Below are positions 25,168 to 34,016 of a DNA stretch of 64,000 nt, piece after piece (the stretch's first letter is position 1; every line of letters begins with the position of its first letter). The stretch lies in NCBI RefSeq assembly GCF_900459225.1, contig NZ_UHFH01000003.1, positions 1,456,501 to 1,520,500 on the forward strand, written 5' to 3'. Source of the DNA: Streptococcus dysgalactiae subsp. dysgalactiae (GTDB taxonomy: Bacteria > Bacillota > Bacilli > Lactobacillales > Streptococcaceae). Below the pieces are notes generated by a model. The model had not been told where the DNA came from, made no database searches, and saw only the letters and a list, made by a program, of their open reading frames with translations. The position numbers and the translations under genes are program-made.

Positions 25168-25981
25168 GTTTCTCAAACTCCTTATGTGCCTTGGCAACAA
25201 CTTCCTGAATCAGATGCGGGGCTAACGTTTCAGATGTCTGTGACTTAACAAGATGAGCTAAAAATTCGATATTGCCATGACCACCCTGAATAGGGGAAAA
25301 ATCAAGTCCCTTAACTGTAAATCCGTAATCTAAGGCAAAATCCATGACCTTTTGAATCACTTTTTCATGAATCTGTTTGTCTTTGACGATGCCTTTTTTA
25401 CCAATCTGCTCGCGCCCAGCTTCAAATTGCGGTTTAATGAGAGCGATAACCTGTCCCTGATCTGACAAAACGTTATGCAGGGCTGGCAAAATCAATCTGA
25501 GAGAAATGAAGGACACATCAATACTGGCAAATACAGGCTGTCCCTCACTAAAGTCCTCTAGCTGAGCATAACGAAAATTATACTGTTCCATACTTCTCAC
25601 TCGTGGATCTTGTCTGAGTTTCCATACCAACTGATTGGTCCCAACGTCGACAGCATAGACTAATTTGGCCCCATCTTGTAACATAACATCCGTAAATCCA
25701 CCTGTTGAAGCGCCAATATCAATCCCAATTTGATTAGCAACCGATACACCAAAAACATGCAGCCCCTTTTCCAGTTTTAATCCACCACGACTGACGTATT
25801 TGAGTTTTTCGCCTTTAAGTTTTAACTCAGTCCCATCGTCAATTTTGTCACCTGGCTTGTCATAGCGTTGGCCATTAATCACAGAGACCACTAACCCTGC
25901 CATAACACCGCGCTTAGCTTGCTCTCTGGTCTCAAATAATCCTTGCTTATAGGCTAACACATCTACTCTTTCTTTAGGCAT
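25154..25981 (-). CDS. tlyA: TlyA-family rRNA 2'-O-methyltransferase
   Basis: A 275-residue protein with an N-terminal S4 RNA-binding domain (about 3-60, VDVLAYKQGLFETREQAKRG) and an FtsJ-type SAM methyltransferase domain. The SAM loop IGIDIGASTGGFTDV is at about 84-98, DVGTNQL follows, and IALIKPQFE comes later. The family includes mycobacterial TlyA, which methylates 16S and 23S rRNA; older annotations call it hemolysin A. It overlaps ispA by 8 bases and argR by 14. Confidence 0.92.
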   Translation of the reverse strand: MPKERVDVLAYKQGLFETREQAKRGVMAGLVVSVINGQRYDKPGDKIDDGTELKLKGEKLKYVSRGGLKLEKGLHVFGVSVANQIGIDIGASTGGFTDVMLQDGAKLVYAVDVGTNQLVWKLRQDPRVRSMEQYNFRYAQLEDFSEGQPVFASIDVSFISLRLILPALHNVLSDQGQVIALIKPQFEAGREQIGKKGIVKDKQIHEKVIQKVMDFALDYGFTVKGLDFSPIQGGHGNIEFLAHLVKSQTSETLAPHLIQEVVAKAHKEFEKHEKE

Positions 25982-26846
25982 TAAGTCGTAACCCTTCTAT
26001 CAGTTTTGTAATCGTTTGAGGCTTAAAGCCTACATCGCTTTCTAGTGTCTGAAAAATCGTCAAAGCCTGATCTAAACTCTCTGTCAACAGTTGGTAAGAG
26101 GCTTCTAACCCCAGTAAACTTGGGTAAGTAGCTTTTTCTGCGAATAAGTCCTTTTTAGGTGTTTTTCCAAGATCTTCAAAGCTAGCTGTCACGTCTAAAA
26201 TATCATCCCTAATCTGAAAGGCGTGTCCGATGAGCATTCCCGCCTGCTCTAGTTGTTGACGAACAGTAATAGTCTGTTCTGTTACAAGAGCTGCTGCTTT
26301 AAAAGGAAAAGCTAATAATTTTCCGGTTTTATTGAGGTGAATCAGTGACAACTGAGGGAGACTCAAAGCTTGATTTTCCCCTTTCATATCTAGCATCTGA
26401 CCACCAACCATACCAAAAGTTCCTGAAGCTAGGGAAAGTTCTTGGATTAAGGCTACTTTAACCTCACTATTTAATTCAGCTTGAGCTATTAACCCAAAGG
26501 GGTCTAAAAATAAGCTGTCTCCCGCCAAAATGGCCGTGGCTTCTCCAAATTGTTTGTGATTGGTCAGTCTGCCACGTCGGTAATCATCATTATCCATGGC
26601 TGGCAAATCATCGTGAATCAGACTTCCTGTATGAATCATTTCAAGAGCTGCAGCCAAATCAAAATGAGCATTCTGTAACGATACCCCAAATCCCTCAATC
26701 ATCTCTAATAAGATAAGTGGGCGAATGCGCTTGCCACCACTGTCAACAGAATACAAGATGGCATCAATCAACTCTTCAGATACACCGTTACTAGTCGTCT
26801 TATAGTAGCGACGAATGGCTTCGTCAATTCTAGCTAATTTGTCCAT
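25974..26846 (-). CDS. ispA: Farnesyl diphosphate synthase (geranyltranstransferase)
   Basis: Trans-prenyltransferase making farnesyl diphosphate for undecaprenyl phosphate and other isoprenoids. The 290-residue protein has the first aspartate-rich motif DDLPAMDND (about 82-90), GGKRIRP (38-44) for substrate phosphate, and the second motif DDILDVT (about 217-223). The start overlaps the xseB stop by one base. The operon setting with xseAB is typical. Confidence 0.95.
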   Translation of the reverse strand: MDKLARIDEAIRRYYKTTSNGVSEELIDAILYSVDSGGKRIRPLILLEMIEGFGVSLQNAHFDLAAALEMIHTGSLIHDDLPAMDNDDYRRGRLTNHKQFGEATAILAGDSLFLDPFGLIAQAELNSEVKVALIQELSLASGTFGMVGGQMLDMKGENQALSLPQLSLIHLNKTGKLLAFPFKAAALVTEQTITVRQQLEQAGMLIGHAFQIRDDILDVTASFEDLGKTPKKDLFAEKATYPSLLGLEASYQLLTESLDQALTIFQTLESDVGFKPQTITKLIEGLRLNA

Positions 26847-27061
26847 TAATCATCCATATCTACTTCTGTGCCATCAGCTTGCATCACTTTGACGAGTGTT
26901 TTTTCTGCCGCTTGTAAGGTCCTTTGAAGTTCTTTTGAGAGAAGCATTCCTTTTTGAAATTCTGAAATGGCTTCTTCTAAGGGCACATCCCCATTTTCAA
27001 GTTTGTTCACAATAGTCTCTAAATCTTGTAAATTTTCTTCAAATGTTTTCGTTTTTGACAT
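26846..27061 (-). CDS. xseB: Exodeoxyribonuclease VII small subunit
   Basis: A 71-residue, all-helical protein ([25 protein letters not shown] pattern, residues about 8-32). It coats the XseA subunit to form exonuclease VII. The start overlaps the xseA 3' end by 23 bases, so translation is coupled. Length and sequence are standard. Confidence 0.95.
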   Translation of the reverse strand: MSKTKTFEENLQDLETIVNKLENGDVPLEEAISEFQKGMLLSKELQRTLQAAEKTLVKVMQADGTEVDMDD

Positions 27062-28379
27062 CTTTTACCTCTACATCTAATTGTCCATCACGCATCTTAA
27101 TGGTTAACTGATCACCCTTTGTTATCTGACTTACAGAGGCTACCAGTTCTTGATTTTTTTCAATCAACGCATAACCACGCGCAATAATTCGGCCAGTGTC
27201 CAGTGATAGCAAAGCATCCTGTGCTTTTTCAAATCGGGCCAGCTGGCTATCGTACTGATTTGTCATATTAGCCATCAGTAAACGCTTAGCGGTAGCAACA
27301 CGGTCTTGGTACCGCTCGATTTTTGTCTGTAATTGACTATTAGCCAAGGCATGATCCAACTGAACCTTGTTTTCTTTGGCGGAACTCAGACGATCTTTCA
27401 TCGTATTCATCAGGGTCATGCTAAGGCGATCAATTTTTTGCAAGTAGGCATCATATAATCGTTCTGGCTGCCTAAAAATAACAGATTGTGATAGTTTATC
27501 CACCCACTCTTGCCGCTGCTTAATCCGTCTTAAGCAGGCCTGATAGGAACGATTTTGCCGCTCTACTATCCAAGACATAAGTTCTGTTTTTGTAATAGGC
27601 GTTGCTAACTCTGCTGCTGCTGTTGGTGTAGCTGCTCTGCGGTCTGCCACAAAATCCGCCAGGGTTGTATCAGTTTCATGACCCACACTCGAAATCACTG
27701 GAAGTTTCGATTCAAAGATAGCCTGAACCATTATTTCCTCGTTGAAAGCCCAAAGGTCTTCTATCGAGCCACCTCCACGGCCAACAATGAGCAAGTCCAA
27801 ATCCTCTCTTTGGTTGGCTCTTCGAATATTCGCCACTACTTCTTGGGCGGCTCCATCACCTTGTACTTTAGTTGGGAATAATAAAATCTCAACCCCTGGA
27901 AAACGCCGTGAAACGGTTGTGATAATATCTCGAATCACAGCGCCACTTGGACTTGTAATGACCCCAATTTTTGACACAAACTGAGGTAAGGGCTGCTTGT
28001 GTTTTTGCTCAAAATAACCTTCTGCAGTTAATTTTTTCTTTAATTGTTCAAACTGCAAAGCCAAGGCACCTATGCCGTCTGGCTCTGCCTTTTCAATCAC
28101 GATAGAATAGGAACCACTCGGTTCATAAAGTTGGACTCGCCCAATCACATTAATTTTCATGCCTTCTTCTAGGTCAAATCCTAGTTTTTTATAGACTCCT
28201 GCCCACATGGTGGCTTGAATCACAGCACTTTCATCTTTTAAGGAAAAATATTGATGAGTCGGTCGTTTTCGAAAATTGGACACTTGACCAGTCAGATAAA
28301 CCCGTTCCAAATAAGGGTCACGGTCAAATTTTAATTTTAAATATTTCGTCAAATGAGTGACGGTTAAATAATCTGCCAT
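27039..28379 (-). CDS. xseA: Exodeoxyribonuclease VII large subunit
   Basis: Catalytic subunit of exonuclease VII, degrading single-stranded DNA. About 446 residues start at [15 protein letters not shown] (28379, preceded by AAAGGTGG; an upstream in-frame ATG at 28394 is less likely). An N-terminal OB fold spans about 5-105. The catalytic core contains [14 protein letters not shown] (about 137-150), the [17 protein letters not shown] block (about 196-212) and [18 protein letters not shown] long coiled-coil follows. It is the first gene of a six-gene operon. Confidence 0.95.
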   Translation of the reverse strand: MADYLTVTHLTKYLKLKFDRDPYLERVYLTGQVSNFRKRPTHQYFSLKDESAVIQATMWAGVYKKLGFDLEEGMKINVIGRVQLYEPSGSYSIVIEKAEPDGIGALALQFEQLKKKLTAEGYFEQKHKQPLPQFVSKIGVITSPSGAVIRDIITTVSRRFPGVEILLFPTKVQGDGAAQEVVANIRRANQREDLDLLIVGRGGGSIEDLWAFNEEIMVQAIFESKLPVISSVGHETDTTLADFVADRRAATPTAAAELATPITKTELMSWIVERQNRSYQACLRRIKQRQEWVDKLSQSVIFRQPERLYDAYLQKIDRLSMTLMNTMKDRLSSAKENKVQLDHALANSQLQTKIERYQDRVATAKRLLMANMTNQYDSQLARFEKAQDALLSLDTGRIIARGYALIEKNQELVASVSQITKGDQLTIKMRDGQLDVEVKDVKNENI

Positions 28380-28433
28380 CAAGCCACCTTTCACTTAGTT
28401 GGACCTGACATAGTCCCTTTGCATACTAATGCA

Positions 28434-28442
28434 ATTATACCA
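28434..28442 (-). promoter_or_regulatory. Extended -10 promoter of the xseA-recN operon
   Basis: TGGTATAAT on the minus strand lies about 55 bases upstream of xseA. There is no good -35. Confidence 0.55.
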
Positions 28443-28473
28443 TTTTTCTGAATAAATAGTGAGCAGAAAACCA

Positions 28474-28499
28474 GAAAAAGGAGCCTCTTTCGGCTCCTC
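28474..28499 (-). terminator. Terminator after nnrD
   Basis: AGGAGCC and GGCTCCT form a 7-bp GC-rich stem with a 6-base loop, followed by TTTTT on the minus strand. Confidence 0.9.
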
Positions 28500-28529
28500 T
28501 CTTACTCTATTCTAAACCCTTTATCAGCA

Positions 28530-29378
28530 CTACTCATTTTCTTCGCTGAATGCTTTCATCCATTTTGGAATTTCCTGGCTAATAGCTGTTGGTAAGACCA
28601 CATAAGCTTCTTGAGCTAATGCATCAGCAATGGCTGAGTGAAGATAGGCCGCACAGGCTACCCTATCAAACAAATCAACCCGCTTAAACTGAACAGCCAT
28701 TGCCGCAATCATACCTGCCAAAGTATCCCCCATACCACCAGTTGCTTGATATGGCCCTCCAACAGTTAGCTCATAAATCTTATCATCTTGATAGAGTTTA
28801 GTTGCTGAACTTTTAGCCACCAAAATCGTACCTTGAGGAAATTGCTGCAAGAATTTTTGAGTGTTGGGCACCGTCTGTTGGTCAATGGCTAATCCAGAAA
28901 GGCGTTCCCACTCTTTCTGGTGGGGAGTAAGGATAATTGGTGACGTCAAATCTTGAAAGAAATAGTTTTTTTGAGCAGCAATCGTTAAAGCAGAGCCATC
29001 AACTAACAAGAGTTGATGACCTTTGATATGAGACACGACCCATTCAAATAATCTTTGTGCTTTGCTATTTTCAGAAAGCCCTGGACCAATAAGGACTAAA
29101 TCTGCCACTTCAAGTTGTCTTAGCAACAAGTCCCTGTCATCCACTGAAAATGCCATTGCTTCTGGTAAATGGCTATGCAAGGCTGAGATATTTGATTGAT
29201 CAGTCGCAACAGTGATTAAACCTACTCCACTGTTTAAAGCTGCCAGAGCTGCCATAATAATAGCACCACCATAAGGTGCTAAGCCCCCTATCAGAAGCAA
29301 GCGCCCGTAATTGCCTTTATTAGTTTCTTTTTGCCTTGGTAAAATCACTTTTCTCGCAAGATCATGGTCACTAATCAT
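28530..29378 (-). CDS. nnrD: ADP-dependent NAD(P)H-hydrate dehydratase
   Basis: Repairs hydrated NADH/NADPH (YjeF C-terminal domain, ribokinase-like fold). The 282-residue protein includes [20 protein letters not shown] (about 18-37), [14 protein letters not shown] (about 150-163) and [13 protein letters not shown] (about 214-226), which holds the nucleotide-binding loop. The N-terminal epimerase half found in fused versions is absent. It overlaps folD by 4 bases, a linkage seen in other streptococci. Confidence 0.92.
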   Translation of the reverse strand: MISDHDLARKVILPRQKETNKGNYGRLLLIGGLAPYGGAIIMAALAALNSGVGLITVATDQSNISALHSHLPEAMAFSVDDRDLLLRQLEVADLVLIGPGLSENSKAQRLFEWVVSHIKGHQLLLVDGSALTIAAQKNYFFQDLTSPIILTPHQKEWERLSGLAIDQQTVPNTQKFLQQFPQGTILVAKSSATKLYQDDKIYELTVGGPYQATGGMGDTLAGMIAAMAVQFKRVDLFDRVACAAYLHSAIADALAQEAYVVLPTAISQEIPKWMKAFSEENE

Positions 29379-30229
29379 CGACTCACACTCCGTAAAGCTG
29401 CTTGGTAAGTTTGTTCTAATAACATGGTAATCGTCATCGGACCGACTCCCCCAGGAACAGGGGTAATTTTAGAGGCAACTTGAGAAACTTCATCAAAAGC
29501 CACATCTCCAATAAGTTTACCATTATCATCACGGTTCATTCCAACATCAATAACAACGGCCCCTTCTTTAACAAAGTCTTTCGTCACGAAATGACCTTGT
29601 CCAATGGCCACAATTAAAACATCCGCATGGCGGCAGACGTCTTCTAAATGTCGTGTCCTAGAATGCGTCAACGTTACCGTTGCATTCTTATCTAACAAGA
29701 GTTGAGCCATTGGTTTGCCTACAATGTTAGATCTTCCGATAATCACCGCATGCTTACCTTCAAGGTCCACCTCGTATTCGCGTAACATTTCCATAATACC
29801 TGCCGGTGTGCAAGGAACCATCAAGGGGCGACCAGACCAAAGGTGACCGGTATTCATTGGGTGAAAACCATCCACATCTTTTTTAGGATCAATAGCAAGG
29901 ATAATTTTCTTATCATTAATGTGATTTGGCAAGGGTAATTGGACCAAGATGCCATGAATCGTGTCATCTTCATTATAGCGTTCAATGACGCCAATCAATT
30001 CTTCCTGGCAAATAGATTCTGACAACCTAACGGTTTCGCTTTTGAAGCCAGCAGCAATAGCTGCGCGTTCTTTGTTGCGAACATACACTTGACTGGCAGG
30101 ATTATCCCCAACCAAGATAACTACTAAACCTGGTACAATCCCCTTCTCCTGTTTTAATTGCTGCGCCTTAATAGTTAATTCGCTTTGCATTTTTTGAGCT
30201 AGGGCTTTCCCATCCATTATTTCAGTCAT
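29375..30229 (-). CDS. folD: Bifunctional methylene-THF dehydrogenase/cyclohydrolase
   Basis: One-carbon enzyme interconverting methylene- and formyl-tetrahydrofolate using NADP. The 284-residue protein has the catalytic lysine region in [10 protein letters not shown] (about 49-58), GILVQLPLP (about 93-101), VDGFHPMN (about 118-125) and [11 protein letters not shown] (about 162-172). [16 protein letters not shown] is near the C-terminus. It is the first gene of the folD-nnrD pair. Confidence 0.96.
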   Translation of the reverse strand: MTEIMDGKALAQKMQSELTIKAQQLKQEKGIVPGLVVILVGDNPASQVYVRNKERAAIAAGFKSETVRLSESICQEELIGVIERYNEDDTIHGILVQLPLPNHINDKKIILAIDPKKDVDGFHPMNTGHLWSGRPLMVPCTPAGIMEMLREYEVDLEGKHAVIIGRSNIVGKPMAQLLLDKNATVTLTHSRTRHLEDVCRHADVLIVAIGQGHFVTKDFVKEGAVVIDVGMNRDDNGKLIGDVAFDEVSQVASKITPVPGGVGPMTITMLLEQTYQAALRSVSR

Positions 30230-30257
30230 CCAATTCCCCTTTCATTTTCATCTCTCT

Positions 30258-30266
30258 ATTATAGCA
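30258..30266 (-). promoter_or_regulatory. Extended -10 promoter of folD-nnrD
   Basis: TGCTATAAT on the minus strand, about 30 bases before the folD ATG. Confidence 0.6.
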
Positions 30267-30360
30267 GAAAATTAGTGGTGCGTTCTCTTATTTATCATCT
30301 TGGCCGGTTCCATGTCTATTTGCCATAGCATAAAGCCTATCGAAATGGCCTCCTAATTCA

Positions 30361-30390
30361 AAAAAGAAGCTTTCTGAAAGCCTCTTTTAT
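30361..30390 (-). terminator. Terminator after pgm
   Basis: A stem of about 12 bp with one G-U pair, from AAGAAGCTTTC and GAAAGCCTCTT, is followed by TTTTTTG on the minus strand, just past the pgm stop. Confidence 0.85.
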
Positions 30391-30401
30391 TGACATGATA
30401 A

Positions 30402-32096
30402 TCACTGAACCTGTTCCATTTTCTTGCGACAAGCTGCTTCAATAGCATCTAATTTAGCAAGACTATCAGCTTGTGTTTGCCCAATGGTGTAGAGATAAAG
30501 TTTGATTTTTGGTTCTGTTCCAGACGGCCTAAGAGCATACCAAGACCCTTCATCAAAATAATACTTGAGGCAGTTTTGTTTTGGAAATTCTTGATAACCT
30601 TCTTTGAAGTCAATCGTCGTTTTTAAAGTTAAATCTGCCACTGCTTTTAGAGGATATTGACGAAAATCATTCATGATTCTAGCAATACGTTCTTGACCTT
30701 CAATCCCCTCTAATTCCAAGGAAATCTGTCGTTCGTTATAATAGCCAAAAGTAGTGTAGATGGTTTCTAAAACATCCAGTAAGGTTTGGCCTCTTTCCTT
30801 ATAATAGGCAGCCATCTCCACAACCATCATCGAGGCGCTAACAGCGTCTTTGTCCCGAACAAAGGTTCCGTAGCAAAAACCAATACTCTCCTCGTAACCA
30901 AAGAGATAGTTTTTAGCCTTGGTCACTTCGTATTCATTTGCCTTGCCACAAATGTTCTTAAAACCAGTCAAGGTTTCAACGGTTTCAATTCCATAATGGC
31001 TCGCAATAGCCCGTGACAAATCACCTGTAACAATAGACTTGACCAAAACAGGATGCTCTGGCAAATTGTCTAAGGCTGAACGCTGTGAAAAAATGTAATA
31101 AGACAAGAGCGCACCGATTTTATTGCCATTTAAAAAGACATACTCTCCTGCTGAATTTTTCACTTCTAAAGCCACACGATCACAGTCTGGGTCAGTCGCA
31201 ATCAGAATATCGGCATCAACTTCCTCGCCTAATTTTTCGGAATAGGCAAAAGCTTTAGGGACTTCTGGGTTAGGGTAACCAACTGTTGTAAAGTCAGGAT
31301 CGGGTAATTCTTGTTCAGGCACCACATAAACATTGTCAAAACCACGACGTTTCAAGATTTCACGCACTGGTAAATTCCCAACGCCGCTAAGTGGCGTATA
31401 AACCACACGAACAGACTTATCAATAGACGTATCGTTAATGGCTAAACCAAGCACTTCTTGCTTGTATGCTTCTTCAACACTATCATCAATATAGCTAACA
31501 AGACCGCTCGCTAAGGCTTCCTTGAAAGGCATTTGCTTAATGGATTGATAATCAGTTAACTCAGCCATATGGCCTGCAATCTGGTCTGCAATATCATCTA
31601 GAATTTGAGACCCTTCTTGCCAATAAGCCTTGTAACCGTTATAGGCTTGTGGATTATGACTAGCGGTAATCATGACTCCTGAGACACAACCCAAGGCACG
31701 AATAGCATAGGAACACATGGGTGTTGGTCTAATGCCCTTATAAATATAAGCCCTGATACCATTCGCCGCCATAATAGAGCACGTTAACTCTGCAAATTCT
31801 TGAGACTGATAACGCACATCATAGCTAACAGCAATTCCTCTTGCAACTGCCTCAGTACCATGATCAATGATGGTATTGGCTAAAGCTTGGGCAGCTTTTC
31901 CAACCATATAAGTATTCATACGATTGGTTCCTGCACCAAGCTTGCCTCTTAGCCCTGCTGTCCCAAATTCAAGTGTCTTGTAAAACCGATCTTGAATCTC
32001 AGTCTCATTATCTTGAATTGCTACTAAATCTTTCTTGATGTCTTCACTGAGCGCATCATTTGTTAACCACTCTTGATAAACCTCTTTGTAAGTCAT
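30402..32096 (-). CDS. pgm: Phosphoglucomutase / phosphomannomutase
   Basis: Converts glucose-6-phosphate to glucose-1-phosphate for UDP-glucose, capsule (hyaluronate) and wall polysaccharide precursors. The 564-residue alpha-phosphohexomutase has the N-terminal FGTAGLRGKLGAG (about 44-56) and catalytic serine in MITASHNPQAYNGYK (about 144-158). The metal loop is ATDPDCDRVA (about 303-312), the sugar loop GYEESIGF (about 396-403), and the phosphate loop RPSGTEPKIK (about 528-537). It is monocistronic with a consensus-like promoter. Confidence 0.93.
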   Translation of the reverse strand: MTYKEVYQEWLTNDALSEDIKKDLVAIQDNETEIQDRFYKTLEFGTAGLRGKLGAGTNRMNTYMVGKAAQALANTIIDHGTEAVARGIAVSYDVRYQSQEFAELTCSIMAANGIRAYIYKGIRPTPMCSYAIRALGCVSGVMITASHNPQAYNGYKAYWQEGSQILDDIADQIAGHMAELTDYQSIKQMPFKEALASGLVSYIDDSVEEAYKQEVLGLAINDTSIDKSVRVVYTPLSGVGNLPVREILKRRGFDNVYVVPEQELPDPDFTTVGYPNPEVPKAFAYSEKLGEEVDADILIATDPDCDRVALEVKNSAGEYVFLNGNKIGALLSYYIFSQRSALDNLPEHPVLVKSIVTGDLSRAIASHYGIETVETLTGFKNICGKANEYEVTKAKNYLFGYEESIGFCYGTFVRDKDAVSASMMVVEMAAYYKERGQTLLDVLETIYTTFGYYNERQISLELEGIEGQERIARIMNDFRQYPLKAVADLTLKTTIDFKEGYQEFPKQNCLKYYFDEGSWYALRPSGTEPKIKLYLYTIGQTQADSLAKLDAIEAACRKKMEQVQ

Positions 32097-32173
32097 ATGA
32101 CATTTCCTATTCTAAAATCACATAATAAAAGTTATTCTATCGTCAGGCATATCCTTTAAAGAAAACTAACTGA

Positions 32174-32202
32174 ATAGTAACAAATAACGCCGATTAAGTC
32201 AA
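32174..32202 (-). promoter_or_regulatory. Promoter of pgm
   Basis: TTGACT (32197-32202), a 17-base spacer and TACTAT (32174-32179) lie about 77 bases before the pgm start. Confidence 0.65.
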
Positions 32203-32250
32203 CTTATTTTTTAAATTAATTTATGTTAAAAAATGCAAGTGACAGCCATT

Positions 32251-33675
32251 TTAATGAAGCCTCTCCTCTTGCATTTGCGCTTTTTCCTTCGCCCATTCAT
32301 ACCTAGCAATCGCTCGTTTGCGTTGCTCTGCATGATCCACTAGAGGATGAGGATAATCTTTCCCAATAATACAAGCAATACTTTCTTGTAGAGCCTCTGG
32401 CATTTTCCAAGGCTCATAAAGGTACTTTTGAGGAACGCTAACCAAGCTAGGCAGGTAAGACCTTATGAAGTCACCATCTGGATCAAATCGTTTGCCTTGA
32501 GTGACCGGATTAAAAATCCTAAAATAAGGAACCGCATCCGTTCCAACGGAGGCAGCCCACTGCCAACCACCAATATTACTTGCAGCATCATAATCAATCA
32601 ACTGTTCTTGAAAATAAGCTTCCCCCAAACGCCAATCAATCTGCAAATCCTTGGTTAAAAAGGAGGCTACTACCATGCGTAAGCGATTATGCATCCACCC
32701 CGTCGCTCGTAATTGTTTCATAGCTGCATCAATAATAGGATAGCCTGTTTGTCCTTCTTTCCATGCCTTGAAAGCTGCTGGGTTCTCGTCCCATTCTAAA
32801 TGACGAAAAGCTTCTTGTATAGCTAGCTTTTTCTGATTAGGGTTGGCCACATAGACCATATGGTAAAAATCACGCCAAGCTAATTCTTTGAGGAAAACTG
32901 CTTGTCCGGAACTAGCAGGTGCTTGGCTAACAGCTTGATAGACTGTCCGTATACTAACCATTCCTAATCTTAAATAAGGCGATAAGAAGCTTGTCCCACA
33001 CCGGGATGGAAAATCTCTCGTTGTATCATAGTCAGCTAGTTGATTGTCCACAAAATGATTTAGCCTTTCCTTGGCTTCTTTAACAGTCATCACATCATTA
33101 AAAGTTGTGTCTTTTAACGTTTCAATCAGCTCCAAAGTTGCTTGAGGTGTTTTCAGACTTAACCAATTTCCCCGAGATAAATCAACAACAACTGGCGTTT
33201 CTTTAGGAAGGCATTGCCAGACGCGATAGTATGGTGTAAAGACCTTATAATACTCCCCTGACTGGTTCTTTATTTCTTGACTACCATGCAAATAATGATC
33301 CTGGTAAGCATGAATATTAATCTTTTTTGCTCTAAACCATTGCGCTGCTTGTTGGTCTCGCCTGCGACCAAACCCTGACTCATCATAATTGAAATACACA
33401 TCCGTCCACTGGTCTAACTGTTGGGCTAACTGCTCAAAACAAGTGATTAAATCACCATTCATCACATAGAGATCAATCCCTTTTTCTTTCAACTCCTCTT
33501 TAAATGCCAAAACACTTGCTACAACAGCTGACTGATTTCGACTTGGAGGCTGACTGAGTTGCTCTTGATTAAATTGAAACACACATAAAGTTGGAGACTG
33601 ACTGGCAATAGCACGAGCTAAAGCTTTTTGGTCTTCTATTCTTAAGTCTCTACGAAACCACATTACGGAAACCAT
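32251..33675 (-). CDS. phrB: Deoxyribodipyrimidine photolyase
   Basis: FAD enzyme that splits UV-induced cyclobutane pyrimidine dimers with blue light. The 474-residue protein has the N-terminal antenna domain (about 1-130, SVMWFRRDLRIEDQKAL). The FAD domain contains TSFLSPYLRLG, WREFYH-like LAWRDFYHMV (about 268-277), the RATGWMHNRLRM block and SNIGGWQWAAS with conserved tryptophans. The frame is complete. A tentative extended -10 (TGTTACAAT at 33731-33739) precedes it. An AAAATG/CATTTT hairpin at the stop may terminate it. Confidence 0.93.
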   Translation of the reverse strand: MVSVMWFRRDLRIEDQKALARAIASQSPTLCVFQFNQEQLSQPPSRNQSAVVASVLAFKEELKEKGIDLYVMNGDLITCFEQLAQQLDQWTDVYFNYDESGFGRRRDQQAAQWFRAKKINIHAYQDHYLHGSQEIKNQSGEYYKVFTPYYRVWQCLPKETPVVVDLSRGNWLSLKTPQATLELIETLKDTTFNDVMTVKEAKERLNHFVDNQLADYDTTRDFPSRCGTSFLSPYLRLGMVSIRTVYQAVSQAPASSGQAVFLKELAWRDFYHMVYVANPNQKKLAIQEAFRHLEWDENPAAFKAWKEGQTGYPIIDAAMKQLRATGWMHNRLRMVVASFLTKDLQIDWRLGEAYFQEQLIDYDAASNIGGWQWAASVGTDAVPYFRIFNPVTQGKRFDPDGDFIRSYLPSLVSVPQKYLYEPWKMPEALQESIACIIGKDYPHPLVDHAEQRKRAIARYEWAKEKAQMQEERLH

Positions 33676-33785
33676 ATCTTATTCCTTTCTCGTTCTTTGT
33701 TAGGTCTCACGTGCACTGTCACTTTTTCTTATTGTAACAGAAAACGAAAGCAATCGCCTCTCAAAAACCTTAATAGCTGCATATC

Positions 33786-33820
33786 GAAAAGCCTTCAGTC
33801 CATATGAACCAAAGGCTTTT
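33786..33820 (-). terminator. Terminator after the feo operon
   Basis: AAAAGCCTT (33787-33795) and AAGGCTTTT (33812-33820) form a 9-bp stem beginning at the stop codon of the FeoB-associated gene. A short pyrimidine run follows. Confidence 0.7.
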
Positions 33821-34016
33821 AACAAGTATGATGAGGTGAGCCACTAAAACATGACTTTTCTAAAGCGTTATTTTTTATTTGTTGAGGTTTTTCCATATCT
33901 TCCTTGATAGGACAAGAACACTGACAGTCCCCACAAGAGCCCTTTTGTTTATAATAATGGGTAAGGGGTAGGACAACAAGAATACCGATCACAGCTGCTA
34001 AAATAAGAGTTGACAT
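33819..34016 (-). CDS. FeoB-associated Cys-rich membrane protein
   Basis: A 65-residue protein with one N-terminal membrane segment (about 3-20, TLILAAVIGILVVLPLTH) and a cysteine cluster, CGDCQCSC (about 28-35), with two more cysteines near the C-terminus (KSCFSGSPHHTC). It matches the FeoB_associated family. It starts at the base where feoB stops, so the two are coupled. It is thought to be an FeoC-like accessory; the exact role is unknown. The cysteines could bind iron or sense redox state. Confidence 0.85.
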   Translation of the reverse strand: MSTLILAAVIGILVVLPLTHYYKQKGSCGDCQCSCPIKEDMEKPQQIKNNALEKSCFSGSPHHTC